Assembly (NCBI GenBank): GCA_964396415.1
Contig: CAYNFM010000006.1
Coordinates: 4,062-68,061, forward strand
Direction: 5' to 3'
Source of the DNA: UBA1306 sp964396415
GTDB taxonomy: Bacteria > Spirochaetota > Spirochaetia > Treponematales > Rectinemataceae
Length of the DNA: 64,000 nucleotides
A program made the position numbers and the translations under genes. This document shows positions 51,252-60,104 of this stretch, one piece after another (within the stretch, counting starts at the first letter, position 1; every line of letters starts with the position of its first letter). The notes beneath the pieces were generated by a model that worked only from the letters and a program-made list of their open reading frames with translations, searched no databases and had not been told where the DNA came from.

Positions 51252-51932
51252 ATGCGACGGGTCCTCGTGCTCGGCGACGAGCTTCAGAGCAGGAATTTCC
51301 TCAAGATCAGTCTTGAGAGGAACGGCTACGATGTCCATGCCGCGGCGACGAGCGACGAAGGACTGCGTTCCCTGAGGATGTTCGGTCCGGATATAGTCCT
51401 TCTCGAGCTGAAGCCGCGCGATCCCGAAGGCTCCAGGATACTCGCCGATTTAAAGTCGAAGTCGTCCATACCGGTCCTCGTCCTTTCCGTCGCGGGCTTC
51501 GAGAGCGACGCCGCGGCTCTCTTGAACGCGGGAGCGGACGATTACATGGCCATACCCTTCGACGTGGAGGAGCTTCTCGCGCGAATGAACGTGGCGCTGC
51601 GCCGAACCCTACCCGCGTTCAAGGATCAGGTGATAGCCTGCGGGGATCTCACGGTGGATCTCGGCGGCCGCTCCGTATCCATGGAGGACCGCGAGGTCGA
51701 CCTCACTTCCGCGGAATTCGAAATCCTAGCCTACCTGGTCCGGAACAGAGGAGAGGGCGTCACGTTGGCGAAAATGCTGGCGGAGCTCTGGGGCCCCCTC
51801 GCGGCCGTAGAGCGTGGAAGCCTGCACGACCACATCGCGTCGCTCAGGCGAAAGATCGAACGCGATTCCTTGCGACCGGATTTCCTCCTCTCCGAGCCCG
51901 GTATCGGGTATCTCTTTTCCTGCTCGGCATAG
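51252..51932 (+). CDS. OmpR/PhoB-type response regulator with degenerate receiver
   Basis: A 226-residue regulator: a receiver (1-~115) and a winged-helix C-terminal domain (~130-226: VDLTSAEFEILAYLVRN, then DHIASLRRKIE). The receiver lacks normal phosphorylation chemistry. The phospho-acceptor Asp is Glu52 (LLELKPRD), the conserved Lys is Ile101 (MAIPFD), and the first acidic pair is GDE rather than DDE. A Glu at the acceptor site often mimics phosphorylation, so this protein may be constitutively active or switched otherwise. No histidine kinase gene is adjacent. The stop is at 51930-51932. Confidence 0.85.
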   Translation: MRRVLVLGDELQSRNFLKISLERNGYDVHAAATSDEGLRSLRMFGPDIVLLELKPRDPEGSRILADLKSKSSIPVLVLSVAGFESDAAALLNAGADDYMAIPFDVEELLARMNVALRRTLPAFKDQVIACGDLTVDLGGRSVSMEDREVDLTSAEFEILAYLVRNRGEGVTLAKMLAELWGPLAAVERGSLHDHIASLRRKIERDSLRPDFLLSEPGIGYLFSCSA

Positions 51933-52019
51933 CGGGGGCGGGCGGCCTGGGCTAATTAAAGCAAGGGTGGGCGTCCCCTCGACGTCGCGCGCCTCCCGAC
52001 TCGCGGCGCCGGCGCGCCC

Positions 52020-52874
52020 TTAGACGTTGTCCGCGAGGTATCCGCCGTCGATGGGGATGGTGACCCCCGTCACGAAGCCGCTCGCGGCCGCGCTCGCCAG
52101 GAAGATGACGGCGCCTCGCAGCTCGGACTTGTCGCCGAATCGGCCATAGGGCGTACGCGCGACGATGGACTTGCCGCGCGCCGTGAGCTCGCCCGTCTTC
52201 TCGTCGAAGAGAAGGGCCCTGTTCTGGTTGCCGACGAAGAACCCGGGGGCGATGCCGTTGACGCGGATCCCATGGGGCGCGAGCTCCTTGGCGAGGGCTT
52301 CGGTCAGGTTGAGGACGGCGGCCTTGGCCGCGTCGTAGGCCCAGACGCCGGAGAGGGGCTTGTAGCTCGACATCGAGGACATGTTGACGATCGAGCCCTT
52401 GATCCCGGCGGCGATCCAGTAGCGCGCGAAGGCCCGGGTCGGGGTTACGAGTCCCGCCATCAGGTTGAGATCGACGATTTCCATGAAGAGCTTCTCGTCG
52501 ACCTCCACGAAGGGGGCCTTGCCCTGATTGCCTCCGACGCCGTTGACGAGGACGTCGGGAGGGCCGATGAGCCCTTCCGTCTCGCGTATCGCGGCCTCGC
52601 AGGCGGCCGAGTCCGCCGTGTCGACGGTAAGGGCCTCGACGCGGCCCGCGCCTGCGTCGCGATCGCCGTCGGCGACGCGACCACTGTCGGCGACGGCCGC
52701 CCTGACGGCGGCCGCGGCCTCCCGCATCGGATGGTTGGTCCCGCGGCCCCATAGGCAGACGTCCGCGCCCGCCTTGGCCAGCCCTATGGCCAGCTCGGCG
52801 GGTATGCCTCCCGCCCCTCCCGTGACGACCGCCCGCCTGAGCTTGAGCGAGAACATTTCCTCGAGATACGTCAT
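52020..52874 (-). CDS. Short-chain dehydrogenase, fructuronate/mannonate oxidoreductase candidate
   Basis: A 284-residue SDR enzyme. The cofactor motif is VVTGGAGGI (residues 16-24), the catalytic Ser is in NMSSMSSYKP and the Tyr-Lys pair is YDAAKAA, followed by GIRVNGIAPGFF. It lies 11 bases downstream of the tagaturonate epimerase gene. SDR-type D-mannonate oxidoreductases (fructuronate reductases) are a known partner of that step, so the product is probably D-mannonate. The gene has a low-complexity Ala/Asp-rich stretch near residue 60 (AAVADSGRVADGDRDAGAG). The cofactor (NADH or NADPH) cannot be told. Confidence 0.8.
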   Translation of the reverse strand: MTYLEEMFSLKLRRAVVTGGAGGIPAELAIGLAKAGADVCLWGRGTNHPMREAAAAVRAAVADSGRVADGDRDAGAGRVEALTVDTADSAACEAAIRETEGLIGPPDVLVNGVGGNQGKAPFVEVDEKLFMEIVDLNLMAGLVTPTRAFARYWIAAGIKGSIVNMSSMSSYKPLSGVWAYDAAKAAVLNLTEALAKELAPHGIRVNGIAPGFFVGNQNRALLFDEKTGELTARGKSIVARTPYGRFGDKSELRGAVIFLASAAASGFVTGVTIPIDGGYLADNV

Positions 52875-52885
52875 CGGACCCTCCG

Positions 52886-54136
52886 TCAGATCGAGAAGAG
52901 CGGCGCCAGGTGCCGCTCCCAGAGATTGGCAGTGACGTTGCGCGACACCGACGCCTCGTGCCTATCGAGGGCATCGAGATAGCGGCTCCCCATCCTGGCG
53001 GCGACCCTGAAGCCCACGTGGACGAGCTGACGCATGCCGGGGTCGAAGCGGGGCTCGGACTCGACGTGCCGAAGGGCGGCCGCGAGCGCGGGGCCGTCCC
53101 AGGCGTCCACTGCCGAAGGCGCGGGCAGCTTGTCCCTGTCGATGTCCACGACGGCGGCGTAGGGCGCCACGACCTCGTCGAAGCTCTCGTAGGCGGCCCG
53201 ATAGACTTCCTTGGCCATCGCGAGCCCGTCGCCGCCCGCCTCCGCGAGACCGACGATCTCCTCGAGCCAGGTGGTGCCGGCCGTCTTGAGGTGGAGGCCC
53301 GCGTCCTCGCGACGAACTATCTCGCCGATGCCGCGATAGAGGCTGAACTTGTCGCTGCCCGAATGGACCGAGAGCTTGAGGCTCGAGGGCAGGCCGAGGG
53401 CGGAGGAGGCCCACTTCGCGACGCGGACGTCGGCCTCGAACTCCCTGAGGAAGGCCGCAACGTTCCCGACGTAGTCGACGCCCTTGTTGAAGCGGCCCGA
53501 GAACTTGGGCGCGATCGTCTGCACGGGCAGGTCCTCGTCGGCGAGGGCGGCGAGGATGACGGCGAGCTCGGCCGGGCTCTGCGGCGTCTCGGTCTCGTCC
53601 ATCGAGACCTCGGTCACGAAGTCGTCGTCGTCGGACATGTCCAGGCCCCGGAGCTCCCGAACGCGTCGGTAGGTCTTGGCCGCCTCGTTCACGGCGAGGA
53701 GATAGCGCGCCGCGGCGGCCCGCATCGCCGGCAGGTCGAGGCTCGCGGGGAGCCCGGGCGAGGAGGGAAGGTCGGCGTGCAGCTTCAGGAAGGCCTCGAC
53801 AGCTTCGGAGTCGGCGTCCTTGCCGATGAAGTCGGCGACGTCGAGGGTGAAGAAATCGCAGTGCGGCGCGAAAGCCTCCACCGTGGCTAGGCCGACGTGG
53901 TCGGCGTCGACGTAATAGGGGCCCGTCCAGCCGCTCTCGCGTATCGCGCGATCGGCGGCGGCGCGCTGGTCGGCCGGCCCCGTCCCGATGAGCTTGTGCT
54001 CCCGGTTGCTTTTATTCCATACGATGGCGGCCTCCGCTCCCCTATCTCGGGCCTTCTTGAAGGCGGCTATCTGCGCGAGGCCCTCGCGACCGAAGCGGTC
54101 CCCCGTACCTATCGAGAATCGTTCGATGATTTTCAT
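52886..54136 (-). CDS. uxaE: Tagaturonate/fructuronate epimerase
   Basis: A 416-residue enzyme of the UxaE family, which epimerises D-tagaturonate to D-fructuronate at C4. Diagnostic blocks are SIGTGDRFGREG at the N-terminus, DADHVGLATVEAF (metal region), TIAPKFSGRFNKGVDYVGN and KLSVHSGSDKFSLYRGIG. The length matches the family. It lets a single oxidoreductase handle both galacturonate- and glucuronate-derived keto acids. It is co-transcribed with the SDR enzyme. UxaC (isomerase) and UxuA (dehydratase) are not in the window. Confidence 0.88.
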   Translation of the reverse strand: MKIIERFSIGTGDRFGREGLAQIAAFKKARDRGAEAAIVWNKSNREHKLIGTGPADQRAAADRAIRESGWTGPYYVDADHVGLATVEAFAPHCDFFTLDVADFIGKDADSEAVEAFLKLHADLPSSPGLPASLDLPAMRAAAARYLLAVNEAAKTYRRVRELRGLDMSDDDDFVTEVSMDETETPQSPAELAVILAALADEDLPVQTIAPKFSGRFNKGVDYVGNVAAFLREFEADVRVAKWASSALGLPSSLKLSVHSGSDKFSLYRGIGEIVRREDAGLHLKTAGTTWLEEIVGLAEAGGDGLAMAKEVYRAAYESFDEVVAPYAAVVDIDRDKLPAPSAVDAWDGPALAAALRHVESEPRFDPGMRQLVHVGFRVAARMGSRYLDALDRHEASVSRNVTANLWERHLAPLFSI

Positions 54137-54228
54137 CGGCCGATTCTAGCATCTTCGCCCTCTCCTTGCGAGTCGGCCGGACAAGGTGCTACTGTTGGGC
54201 GGGACCGGGACGCAGCGGGAGGCATGGC

Positions 54229-55410
54229 ATGGGCGGGAATCCTGTAATCGATATGCTGGGGAGGCGCTTGAGGCTCGGAGTGGTCGGAGGCGGCCCCGGC
54301 TCCTTCATAGGCGGCACCCACCGACAGGCGGCGAGGCTCGACGATCGCTGGGAAATCGTCGCCGGCGCCCTGTCCTCCGACCCGGAAAAGTCCAGGTCCC
54401 AGGGAAGGGAAATCGGCCTTTCTCCCGAGCGCAGCTACGCTTCGGCCCCCGAGATGCTCGAGGCGGAGCGCGGCCGGGCGGATCGGATCGATGCCGTGGC
54501 GATCATGACGCCCAACGACAGCCACTTCAGCTACGCCAGCCTGGCCCTGCGCGCGGGCTTCGACGTCATTTGCGACAAGCCCATGACCAACACCCTCGAA
54601 GAGGCCGAAGCCCTGCTGCGCCTGGTCCTCGAAACCGGAAGGATCTTTTGCCTCACCCACAACTACACGGGCTATCCGATGGTGCGCCAGGCCAAGGCCA
54701 TGATCGAGGCGGGCAGGCTCGGGGTCATCCGCCTCGTCCAGGTCGAGTACGTCCAGGGGGGGAAAGCGAAAGAAGACGATCCGCCGCCCGGACCCGGCCA
54801 GCCCTGGCGCTTCGACCCGGTTCGCGGCGGTCCTTCCCTCGTCCTCGGGGACATAGGAACGCACGCCCACAATCTCCTCCGCTTCGTCACGGGACTGGAA
54901 ATCGAGGAACTGGCGGCCGAGGTCGGGACTGTCGTCCCCGGAAGGCGCGTCCACGATTTCGCGGGTGCCCTCCTCCACCTCCAGGGCGGGGCGCGCGGCA
55001 GCTTCTGGGTCACGCAGGCCGCCGCGGGAGTGGAAAACAGCCTCGGCATCCGCGTCAGCGGGACCCTGGGCAGCCTCGAGTGGATGCAGGAAGTACCGCA
55101 AGTCCTTCATTTCAAGCCCCTGGACGCTCCTGCCCAGGTCCTTAGCCCCAATGGCCCGGACAGCTTCCCGCTGGCGATTCGCTCGGCCAGGCTCGTCAAA
55201 GGCCATCCCGAGGGCTTCCCCGGCGCCTTCGCCACCATATATTCCGATGCCGCCGAAGCGATAGCCGCCCGCATCGCCGGACTCGAGCCCGATCCCCTGG
55301 CCCTGTACTTCCCCGACGCGGGCGACGGTCTGGCCGGGCTGCGCTTCGTCAGCGCCATGATGGAGTCGAGCAGGAAGGGCGGGGCCTGGACGAAGCCCGA
55401 GCGAGGTTGA
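54229..55410 (+). CDS. Gfo/Idh/MocA-family oxidoreductase
   Basis: A 393-residue NAD(P)-dependent dehydrogenase, paralogous to the protein encoded at 34593-35753. The Rossmann motif is GVVGGGPGSFIGG near residue 17. The lysine motif is CDKPM, and GDIGTHAHNLLRFVTG carries the catalytic His. I chose the ATG at 54229 because GGGAGG is 6 bases upstream. It is divergent from the uronate epimerase gene, and its stop overlaps the flavoprotein gene by 4 bases. It probably belongs to sugar-acid metabolism, but the substrate is unknown. Confidence 0.86.
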   Translation: MGGNPVIDMLGRRLRLGVVGGGPGSFIGGTHRQAARLDDRWEIVAGALSSDPEKSRSQGREIGLSPERSYASAPEMLEAERGRADRIDAVAIMTPNDSHFSYASLALRAGFDVICDKPMTNTLEEAEALLRLVLETGRIFCLTHNYTGYPMVRQAKAMIEAGRLGVIRLVQVEYVQGGKAKEDDPPPGPGQPWRFDPVRGGPSLVLGDIGTHAHNLLRFVTGLEIEELAAEVGTVVPGRRVHDFAGALLHLQGGARGSFWVTQAAAGVENSLGIRVSGTLGSLEWMQEVPQVLHFKPLDAPAQVLSPNGPDSFPLAIRSARLVKGHPEGFPGAFATIYSDAAEAIAARIAGLEPDPLALYFPDAGDGLAGLRFVSAMMESSRKGGAWTKPERG

Positions 55411-56753
55411 CCGGTCCGTCTCGACGCGCCTCTTCTCCGCTTCCGAAAAGCGCCACGCTCGGGCGCGCGCCGGCTGCGGGCGAGGCGCGCGAAGCGGGGC
55501 TGATCGTGATCGGAGGCGGGCCCGCCGGTTTGTTCCTGGCGGCGCGGGCCGCGGCCCTCCATCCCGCGCTGCGCGATGAGGGAATATTGATCCTCGAGAA
55601 GATGCCCCGACCCGGTCGGAAGCTCCTGGTCTCGGGCTCGGGTCGCTGCAACGTCACCCACGAAGGGCCCATCGAGGACTTCCTCGGCCGATACGGGGGC
55701 AAAGGCCGATTCCTCAAGAAGGCGCTCTACGCCTTTACCAACGAAAGCCTAGCGTCGTGGCTGGGCGAGCGCGGGGTCGAGCTCGTGGCCGAGGCGGGAG
55801 GCAAGCTCTTCCCCGCGTCCGGGAAGTCCGCGGACATAGTGCGGGTCCTCCTCGACGAATGCGGTCGACAGGGCGTATCGATAGCGACCGGCGCGAGGGC
55901 GGACTCCGTCCGTCTGGACGACGGAGTCTTCGCGGTCGAGGCGGCCGAGGCCCCCGGCGGCTCGACGAGTTATCGCGGCCCTCGTCTCGCGATCGCCGCC
56001 GGAGGATGCTCCTATCCCGGCACCGGCAGTTCGGGCGAGGGTTACGCCCTGGCCCGCGGCCTGGGCCATTCCATCGTCGCGCCCAGGCCGGCCTTGACGC
56101 CCGTCGCGCTTCGCGATCCTGTTCTTTGCGCCCTGGCTGGCCTGAGCTTCGAAAACCTAGGCTTCTCGCTGCGCCGCGGGGGCAAGAGGATCGGGCGATT
56201 CCGCGGAGACGTCCTCGTCACTCACAGGGGGCTTTCCGGACCCGGAATACTCGACTCCTCTCGCGGCCTGGAGAGCGGCGACATCCTCGAGCTCGACTTC
56301 GCGGGCCTCGGCTTCGAAGCCTTTCGAGCCGGATTCGCCTCATGCGTTGCCGGATCGCCCCGATCCCTCGTGAGGACCGTCTTGTCGGAACCGGGCCTTC
56401 CCGAGACGGGACTGCCCAGGCGCCTGGCCGAGCTCGTCTGCGCCCTTGCCGGCCTTTCGCCCGAAACGCGCTGCTCCGACCTCAAGCGGGATGCGCGGGA
56501 CGCGATAGCCCGCATGGCGACGGAGTTTCCCGCCGAGATCGCCGGGCTCGGAGGCTTCGACGAGGCGATGGCGACGGCGGGCGGCATAAGCCTGGACGAG
56601 GTCGATCCCGGCACGATGGGATCGCGCCTCGTCCGAGGCCTCTGCTTCGCGGGAGAGGTGCTGGACTACGACGGCGACACGGGCGGCTTCAATCTGCAGG
56701 CCGCCTTCTCGACCGCCGACGCCGCGGCGCGGTCGATCGCTTCTGCCCGCTAA
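55407..56753 (+). CDS. FAD-dependent oxidoreductase, YhiN/HI0933 family
   Basis: A 448-residue flavoprotein. The dinucleotide motif is LIVIGGGPAGLFLAARAAAL (residues ~32-51); the family block RPGRKLLVSGSGRCNVTHEG follows. A second flavin block reads CFAGEVLDYDGDTGGFNLQAAFS near the C-terminus. The family is conserved in bacteria with poorly known function (putative NAD(FAD)-utilising dehydrogenase). The TTG at 55407 overlaps the oxidoreductase stop (TTGA). The first ~28 residues are Ser/Pro/Ala-rich and may not be translated. It converges with the lipase gene with a 4-base overlap. Confidence 0.85.
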   Translation: MTGPSRRASSPLPKSATLGRAPAAGEAREAGLIVIGGGPAGLFLAARAAALHPALRDEGILILEKMPRPGRKLLVSGSGRCNVTHEGPIEDFLGRYGGKGRFLKKALYAFTNESLASWLGERGVELVAEAGGKLFPASGKSADIVRVLLDECGRQGVSIATGARADSVRLDDGVFAVEAAEAPGGSTSYRGPRLAIAAGGCSYPGTGSSGEGYALARGLGHSIVAPRPALTPVALRDPVLCALAGLSFENLGFSLRRGGKRIGRFRGDVLVTHRGLSGPGILDSSRGLESGDILELDFAGLGFEAFRAGFASCVAGSPRSLVRTVLSEPGLPETGLPRRLAELVCALAGLSPETRCSDLKRDARDAIARMATEFPAEIAGLGGFDEAMATAGGISLDEVDPGTMGSRLVRGLCFAGEVLDYDGDTGGFNLQAAFSTADAAARSIASAR

Positions 56754-57562
56754 AGGCCCATCCGCGCGAGCTCGGCGACCAGGTCGGCGAAGAAGGAAGG
56801 CGCGTCGAAGATCCGAGCCACGGGAAATCTCCTTAAGTCGTGGATCTCGTCGTGGGAGATCGACAGGCCCTCGTCGGCCCCGACCAGGCCCCGGAAATCG
56901 CCCCAGCGCGCCGAGGCGACGGAGACGAAGCCGTCGTTGTCGCCCTCGCGCGCGTAGAGGAGTCTCTGGAGGGCGGCATAGGGCCTGACGCGGTAGCGGC
57001 CGTCGATCGTAGACGCGTAGCTCCTATAATAGACTCGGGGATCGTCGGGATTGGCCTCGTTGAAGGCCGAGCAGGCCGCGGGACTGAGCTCCCGCATCGC
57101 CTCGTAGGCCTCCGAATCGCTTTGCTTCCTGAGGCCGCGCGACAGGAGGTCGATGATCCTGCCGACCCTGCGGCTCGCGCGGGGGTGCCGCTCGAGGAAG
57201 AAATCGGCGAGCGCGCTCCCTCGATGCGGGGTGCTCACGGTCACCAGGCTGGCCACTCTGTCCCCGCGCCCGAGGCTCGAGACGTAGTAGCGCGCGTCGA
57301 GGCCTCCCATGGAATGGGCGATTACGTTGACCTTGTCGATTCCGGTCGACTCGACTATCTCCTCGATCCGTCGCTCCATCTGGATGGCGCTTCCTTCTAT
57401 CGTAGCGAAGCCCCCGTTCCCGGCGAAGAAGACCGCCACCCCCTCGGCCTTCAGGCGCGCGGGAATTCCCCCCCAATAGGGGAGCCTCCCCTCCTCGCGG
57501 CCGACGAGGCCGTGCACGAGGATCACTGGATGCCTGGTCGCGCGCTTTCCGGATATGGCCAT
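56750..57562 (-). CDS. Alpha/beta-hydrolase lipase/esterase
   Basis: A 270-residue hydrolase of the triacylglycerol-lipase type. The oxyanion block is ILVHGLVGRE (residues 14-23) and the nucleophile is Ser84 in IAHSMGGLDARYY. The catalytic Asp is probably in AREGDNDGFVSV and the His in SHDEIHDL. There is no signal peptide, so it may act in the cytoplasm or be exported by another route. The VNVIAHSMGGLD context is that of bacterial lipases I.1/I.2. The stop overlaps the flavoprotein stop, tail to tail. Confidence 0.85.
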   Translation of the reverse strand: MAISGKRATRHPVILVHGLVGREEGRLPYWGGIPARLKAEGVAVFFAGNGGFATIEGSAIQMERRIEEIVESTGIDKVNVIAHSMGGLDARYYVSSLGRGDRVASLVTVSTPHRGSALADFFLERHPRASRRVGRIIDLLSRGLRKQSDSEAYEAMRELSPAACSAFNEANPDDPRVYYRSYASTIDGRYRVRPYAALQRLLYAREGDNDGFVSVASARWGDFRGLVGADEGLSISHDEIHDLRRFPVARIFDAPSFFADLVAELARMGL

Positions 57563-57620
57563 AGCGACCGATTATACTATGCCTCCGCCCCATTCCTCGA
57601 TCTTCTCCATGAATAAGGGA

Positions 57621-57626
57621 TATAAT
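57621..57626 (+). promoter_or_regulatory. -10 box candidate for the aldo/keto reductase gene
   Basis: A perfect TATAAT lies 24 bases upstream of the ATG at 57651, with a GAGGAGG ribosome binding site between them. No strong -35 box can be assigned. Confidence 0.35.
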
Positions 57627-57650
57627 CCCGCGACCGAGGAGGAAGAGGAC

Positions 57651-58643
57651 ATGGAAAGGCTGATCATTCCCAATACGGAGCTGCGGGTCTCCCGTCTCGC
57701 GGCCGGTTGCATGGGCTTGGGCGGAGGATGGGGCAAGGGCGTCGCATTGACCAAGGAACTTGAAAGGCAGGCTTCGGAGTTCCTCGACTCGGCCCTGTCC
57801 CTGGGCATCGACTTCTTCGACCACGCCAACATCTACGCGGTCGGCAGGGCCGAGGAAGTCTTCGGGCGCGCGATGCGCGCGCGACCGGGCCTTCGCGAGA
57901 AGATCGTCCTGCAGTCCAAATGCGGGATCAGGTGGGCCGACGACCCTCCCGGGGCTCCCCAGCGCTACGACTTCGGCTACGAGAGCATCGTGACGGGCGT
58001 CGACGCCATTTTGAAGCGCCTCGGGACCGACTACCTCGACATCCTCCTCCTCCATAGGCCCGACATACTATGGGAGGGCGAGGAGATCGCCAGGGCATTC
58101 GCCGAGGTCAAGGCCGCGGGGAAGGTCCGCTATTTCGGCGTTTCCAACCAGAACCGCGGGATGATGGAGTACCTGCAGAGCTTCCTGCCCGACCCTCTCG
58201 TGGCCAACCAGCTCCAGATGAGCCTCCTCCACCACGGCTTCGCGGAGATGGGCATCTCCTTCAACCAGGCATCGCCCGGCTACCCCGACGGATGGGAAGG
58301 CGTGATCGAGTACTGCCGCCTGAAGGGAGTCGGCTTGCAGGCCTGGAGCCCCCTCGATCGCGGCGCTCTGACGGGCGCCCTTGCCGGCGGGGAGCTCGCC
58401 GAGCAACCCGAGGCGGTCAGGGCGACGGCCGCCCTCGTCGCTCGCTACGCAACGGATCGCGGCGTCCCCGCGGAGGCGATAGCCCTCGCCTGGCTCCTCA
58501 GGCATCCGGCGAAGATCGTGCCCGTGCTGGGTACGACGAGACCCGAGCGCCTCGCCGCCTGCGCCCAATCCCTCGAGGTCAGCCTCTCCCGCGAGGAGTG
58601 GTACAGGCTCTTCGAGACGGCGCGGGGAAAGCCGATGCCGTAA
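57651..58643 (+). CDS. Aldo/keto reductase
   Basis: A 330-residue (alpha/beta)8 NAD(P)H-dependent carbonyl reductase. The catalytic tetrad is visible: Asp and Tyr in DFFDHANIYAVG, Lys in VLQSKCGI, His in LLLHRPD. The C-terminal cofactor region reads PVLGTTRPERLAACAQSLE. The pattern is that of the YdhF-type subfamily. The ATG at 57651 has GAGGAGG upstream; a frame open to 57555 lies in the promoter region. It is a single gene, divergent from the lipase gene. Confidence 0.87.
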   Translation: MERLIIPNTELRVSRLAAGCMGLGGGWGKGVALTKELERQASEFLDSALSLGIDFFDHANIYAVGRAEEVFGRAMRARPGLREKIVLQSKCGIRWADDPPGAPQRYDFGYESIVTGVDAILKRLGTDYLDILLLHRPDILWEGEEIARAFAEVKAAGKVRYFGVSNQNRGMMEYLQSFLPDPLVANQLQMSLLHHGFAEMGISFNQASPGYPDGWEGVIEYCRLKGVGLQAWSPLDRGALTGALAGGELAEQPEAVRATAALVARYATDRGVPAEAIALAWLLRHPAKIVPVLGTTRPERLAACAQSLEVSLSREEWYRLFETARGKPMP

Positions 58644-58856
58644 TAAAGCCTTAGCCGGGCCGCCGCGGTTGTCGGCGCGATGGAATCGGCGTCGGCGCAT
58701 GGCGCGGCGACTTGTTCTTGCAGGAGTTTGCCCGCGCTTTTTATAAGATCAGTCTAATATCGACTTTTGCAAAAACCTAACCTGACTTTTTTGATTATAT
58801 TGACTGATAATTGCCGCGACCGCTCCTTTGTCTGTCAACAATTCGGGGGAGGGGAT
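58644..58856. other. Gap with AT-rich promoter region of the first LuxR-type gene
   Basis: The first half is GC-rich without a gene; the second half (58740-58830) is AT-rich and includes TAATAT and TATATT, likely promoter elements. No clear -35/-10 pair at proper spacing can be chosen. The change in base composition marks the start of an accessory patch. Confidence 0.3.
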
Positions 58857-59975
58857 ATGGAAACTGCGGATTTCATCGGTCGAATATACGAGAGCATCGG
58901 GGATGCTGCCGCCCTGGCGGAAACCGTGAAGGGGATAGTACAAATTTCACGGAGTCGGGGCGCGCAATTTGGCCTTCTGGATCGGGCCGGAACATGGATC
59001 CAAGCCAACGTTGTGGGCTTCGATCCCGCCGCCTTGGAGCTATACTTGAAAAATTATGCGAGCGAGGATCCTCGCGTTCCTTACTTCCTTCAATCGACTG
59101 GGCAATTCATCTTTTGCCGGCAAGCGATACGCGATCCCGCGACATTCGAACGCTCCGCTCTGGTCAATGAGTTCTTAAACAGGAATGAGGCTCGATTCGC
59201 CATGTTCGTGGGGTTCCCTGTCGGGCCTAACCACGCCGTGTCGCTTAGCTTGATGCGTAGCCGGCTGGATGGGCAATATGACGAATATGAAGCCAGGCGA
59301 GTCGCCCCGCTGCTACCGCATATCAAGCGCGCCCTGAGTCTCCATATTCGCATCGGGAATTTAGAGTCTCGTTTGACCTCCCTGGACGCTCTGGTAGATC
59401 GCCTAGCCGCGCCGGTATTGTTGATCGAAAGGACCGGCGCATTGCTTTATGCCAATTCCGCGGGCCAACAGGCGCTGCGTGAGGCTAAGCACCTGGTGCT
59501 ACGAGGCGGGCGGGTGCAGCCGCGGAACGTGAAGCAGCAACGACAGTTTGCGGATATGCTGGCAGCTGCGCTGTCGGACGGCCCTTCTGCGCTAGCCGCG
59601 CAGGAAAACTTCGCGATGCGCCTTCTCGATAGCGAAGGACACGGCGCGGCGCTCCTCGTGAACTCTTTGCGCGGCCAAGCCGGCCTCGGCGGCATGCCGC
59701 GGGCCGACGCGGTCCTGTTTCTGATCCCTACCGACGAAAAAACGACGATCAGCGCCCTCCGCCTGCAAATACTTTTCGGCCTTACGCCGGCGGAAACGCG
59801 GCTGGCGGAGTATCTGGCGCTCGGTAAAAACCTTACTGAAATCGCCGAATATTTCCACCTCAGCAGGGACACCCTCAAAAGCCAACTACGCTCTCTATTC
59901 GGCAAGACCAGAACAAGTCGCCAGGGCGAACTTGTCGCCCTCCTCCTGTCGTCCATTTCCGTTCCACTGGCATAA
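58857..59975 (+). CDS. LuxR-type helix-turn-helix regulator with N-terminal sensor
   Basis: A 372-residue regulator. Residues ~1-185 form a sensor-like region of unknown ligand, residues ~190-290 a PAS-like segment (VDRLAAPVLLIERTGALLYANSAG), and the last ~65 residues a LuxR-type helix-turn-helix (GLTPAETRLAEYLALGKNLTEIA, then SRDTLKSQLRSLFGKTRTSRQGE). GGGGGAGGGG precedes the ATG at 58857. Lower GC and looser codon use than most neighbours suggest a later arrival. The gene at 61835 encodes a truncated relative. Confidence 0.82.
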   Translation: METADFIGRIYESIGDAAALAETVKGIVQISRSRGAQFGLLDRAGTWIQANVVGFDPAALELYLKNYASEDPRVPYFLQSTGQFIFCRQAIRDPATFERSALVNEFLNRNEARFAMFVGFPVGPNHAVSLSLMRSRLDGQYDEYEARRVAPLLPHIKRALSLHIRIGNLESRLTSLDALVDRLAAPVLLIERTGALLYANSAGQQALREAKHLVLRGGRVQPRNVKQQRQFADMLAAALSDGPSALAAQENFAMRLLDSEGHGAALLVNSLRGQAGLGGMPRADAVLFLIPTDEKTTISALRLQILFGLTPAETRLAEYLALGKNLTEIAEYFHLSRDTLKSQLRSLFGKTRTSRQGELVALLLSSISVPLA

Positions 59976-60104
59976 ATTCCCGAAATCGCGGTACGAGACC
60001 ACGGGCAACGACCTTCTGCCTTCACCCGTTTGGGTGATGTCGGAAGACTGCGCCTGAAAGATCTTATACGAAGAACGGCGATCATTTCCTTTGGGAGGTC
60101 CATT

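Noticed and set aside
58749..58943. 64-codon minus-strand frame upstream of the first LuxR-type gene
   Set aside because: Overlaps the likely promoter and the start of the plus-strand regulator; no support as a gene.
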